From an uncultured Oscillospiraceae bacterium (GTDB lineage: Bacteria > Bacillota > Clostridia > Oscillospirales > Ruminococcaceae), in the NCBI GenBank assembly GCA_905212515.1, contig CAJMEU010000060.1, positions 1 to 14,794 of the forward strand: a stretch of 14,794 bases of DNA, given 5' to 3'. Made by a program: the position numbers and the translations under genes. Shown piece by piece: positions 13,394 through 14,794 of this stretch (its first letter is position 1; the number at the start of each line of letters is the position of its first letter). Under the pieces are notes generated by a model. That model was not told the origin of the DNA. It ran no database searches and was given only the letters and a program-made list of their open reading frames with translations.

Positions 13394-14665
13394 ATGACCA
13401 CTACAATGATAATCACACTGGCCATCGTCATCCTCATGATCGTCATGATCATGTCGGACAAATTTGCCTTTGGCGCGCCCCCGCTGATCGCCTGCCTGCT
13501 GCTGGTCATCACCGGCTGCGCCACCATCCCCGTGGCTTTCGCGGGCTTCGTGGATAAGAACGTCATCATGATCGCCGGCTTCATGACCGTGATGGCCGCC
13601 CTGCAAAAAACCAGCCTGATGAATAAAATCAAGCGCACCATGTTCAACATGGCCAGCAAAGGCGGGTTCCGCAACTACGTTCTGCTGCTGCTTGTCGTTA
13701 TGATCGGCTGCAGCGTGATGAGCGGCACCGGTTACTACGTGCTGGTGCTGAGCATCGTGGCCACCATCCCCTACAATAAAAACCTGCCCACCTCCCGCAT
13801 CCTGATGCCCCTGGGCTTCGCCACCGGCAACCCCCTCATCCCCGTGAACATGGCGTTCTATGTGGGCATGGTGTCCTCTCTGCTGGAAAGTTCCGGCGTT
13901 GTGGGCGCCGAGATGTCCATGCTGCCCTTCTCCATCATGAAGCTGATCACCTCCCTGGTGTTCCTCGTCTGGGCCGTCATCGGCTACCGTATGCTGCCGG
14001 ACCACGCCATCAACGACGCCGACGCCTCCGTCAGCCAGGAGGACGAGGCTTCCCTGCTGCCCAAATGGAAAGAGACCTGCACCTATGTTGCCTTTATCGC
14101 CACCGTGGTGGGCTGCATGTTCCTCAGCCAGTTGGGCGATGCCGGTTATGCCATCCCCGGTCTGGCCGCAGCTTTCCTGTTCGTCATCAATGTGCTGGAC
14201 TTCAAGGAAGTGCGCAACAACATTGGTTCTCCTCTGGTGATCATGATGGCCGGCGTCATCGGCGTGGCCGGTGCCCTGGCTGAATCCGGGTTCACCTCCA
14301 TGGTGGGCGAAGCCGTGGCCGCCGCCCTGGGCGGCACGGTCAATGCCTTCCTCATTGTGTTGGCTTTTGCAGTGCTCACCAGCCTGTGCTCCACCTTCAC
14401 CGGCGCCTCCATCGGCTCCATCTTCATTTTCGCCCCCATCGGCATTGCCGCCTGCGTCAGCATGGGCCTAAATCCCACCGCCCTGGTGGTGGCCACCGTC
14501 AGCGCTGGCTGGATCAACTACATCATGCCCATCGACGGCCTGCCTGCCATGGTCATGGGCCTGGGCAAATACAAACTGGTGGATTTCTGGAAGTTCACTC
14601 TTCCCATGTACGCGCTGCAAATGCTGGCCATGTGTGCCGCCAGCGTGCTGCTGTTCCCCATGTAA
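13394..14665 (+). CDS. SLC13-family anion permease (carboxylate transporter)
   Basis: A 423-residue integral membrane protein with about ten to eleven hydrophobic segments in two related halves. Repeat signatures include SGTGYYVLVL followed by SRILMPLGFATGNPL (about 115-155) in the first half and STFTGASIGSIFIFAPIG with GWINYIMPIDGLPAMVMGLG in the second. These fit SLC13/ArsB-type permeases, which import di- and hydroxycarboxylates, often with Na+; other members carry sulfate or arsenite. AAGGAG lies 10 bases before the ATG. Its place after a sugar-acid kinase and two esterases suggests it imports the anionic substrate of the pathway, which is inference. The length is normal and the stop is followed by hairpin-rich sequence. 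Confidence 0.82.
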   Translation: MTTTMIITLAIVILMIVMIMSDKFAFGAPPLIACLLLVITGCATIPVAFAGFVDKNVIMIAGFMTVMAALQKTSLMNKIKRTMFNMASKGGFRNYVLLLLVVMIGCSVMSGTGYYVLVLSIVATIPYNKNLPTSRILMPLGFATGNPLIPVNMAFYVGMVSSLLESSGVVGAEMSMLPFSIMKLITSLVFLVWAVIGYRMLPDHAINDADASVSQEDEASLLPKWKETCTYVAFIATVVGCMFLSQLGDAGYAIPGLAAAFLFVINVLDFKEVRNNIGSPLVIMMAGVIGVAGALAESGFTSMVGEAVAAALGGTVNAFLIVLAFAVLTSLCSTFTGASIGSIFIFAPIGIAACVSMGLNPTALVVATVSAGWINYIMPIDGLPAMVMGLGKYKLVDFWKFTLPMYALQMLAMCAASVLLFPM

Positions 14666-14712
14666 ACAACCCGCAATTCGCAGACTGCCTGTGACCCAGG
14701 CGCCGGCGGCGT

Positions 14713-14741
14713 GCCCCCGCCCCCGGGGCCCGTGTTTTTTT
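14713..14741 (+). terminator. Possible terminator after the permease operon
   Basis: GCCCC (14713-14717) may pair with GGGGC (14725-14729), followed at 14735 by seven T. An alternative pairing, GGGGCCC (14725-14731) with GGGCCCC (14743-14749), would put the T-tract in the loop. The surroundings are full of homopolymer runs, so the exact sequence is doubtful. From 14750 to the window end I see nothing interpretable. Confidence 0.3.
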
Positions 14742-14794
14742 GGGGCCCCAACGCGCGGCTTTTTAAAAAGGGTTGGTATTTTTGGATGGTCGAC

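Noticed and set aside
1..14794. CRISPR array, insertion sequence or prophage
   Set aside because: No regularly spaced repeats, transposase, integrase or phage structural genes are visible. The XRE-type regulator alone is not evidence of a phage.

Overview
The window looks like chromosomal DNA from a GC-rich Clostridia-type Firmicute, probably a gut Oscillospirales-like bacterium. This is inferred from Shine-Dalgarno sites before almost every gene, SigA-type promoters, many hairpin-plus-T terminators, the small-gene repertoire and a G/C-rich third codon position. I ran no similarity search, so family names rest on motifs read by eye.

Left part (1-3140), housekeeping: the first codons of a leftward gene that reads like ruvC; a rightward sodium:alanine/glycine (AGCS) symporter gene; a small leftward gene of unknown function with its own promoter and terminator; a helix-turn-helix regulator fused to an S24/LexA-like domain that appears to have lost its catalytic residues; and a tRNA-Val(GAC) with a clear promoter and terminator.

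Middle (3140-4690): a gene-free stretch of about 430 bases with a good promoter, several hairpins, a strong terminator and a segment that could act as antiterminator. It leads to a LysR-type regulator gene. Related TTGCCAA palindromes lie on both sides of that gene.

Right part (4690-14665), a probable catabolic locus: a two-domain esterase (A) downstream of lysR; convergent to it, a regulator with a PrpR-type sensor domain, an AAA+ domain lacking GAFTGA and a Fis-type helix-turn-helix; then, divergent from the regulator, a four-carbon sugar-acid kinase (DUF1537 family), two more two-domain esterases (B and C, overlapping by ATGA) and an SLC13-type anion permease. All three esterases keep a Ser-Asp-His set in the C-terminal half, while their N-terminal halves look like degenerate copies of the same fold. 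None has a visible signal peptide. A plausible but unproven reading is that an anionic ester or oligoester is imported by the permease, hydrolysed in the cytoplasm and phosphorylated by the kinase, with expression set by the PrpR-like and LysR proteins. I did not recognise this gene combination as a described system.

The regulator's reading frame is broken by an apparent one-base loss about ten codons after its natural start, in a run of three C on its coding strand. It is either a sequencing error or a real mutation. The last 100 bases are rich in homopolymer runs and should be treated with caution.
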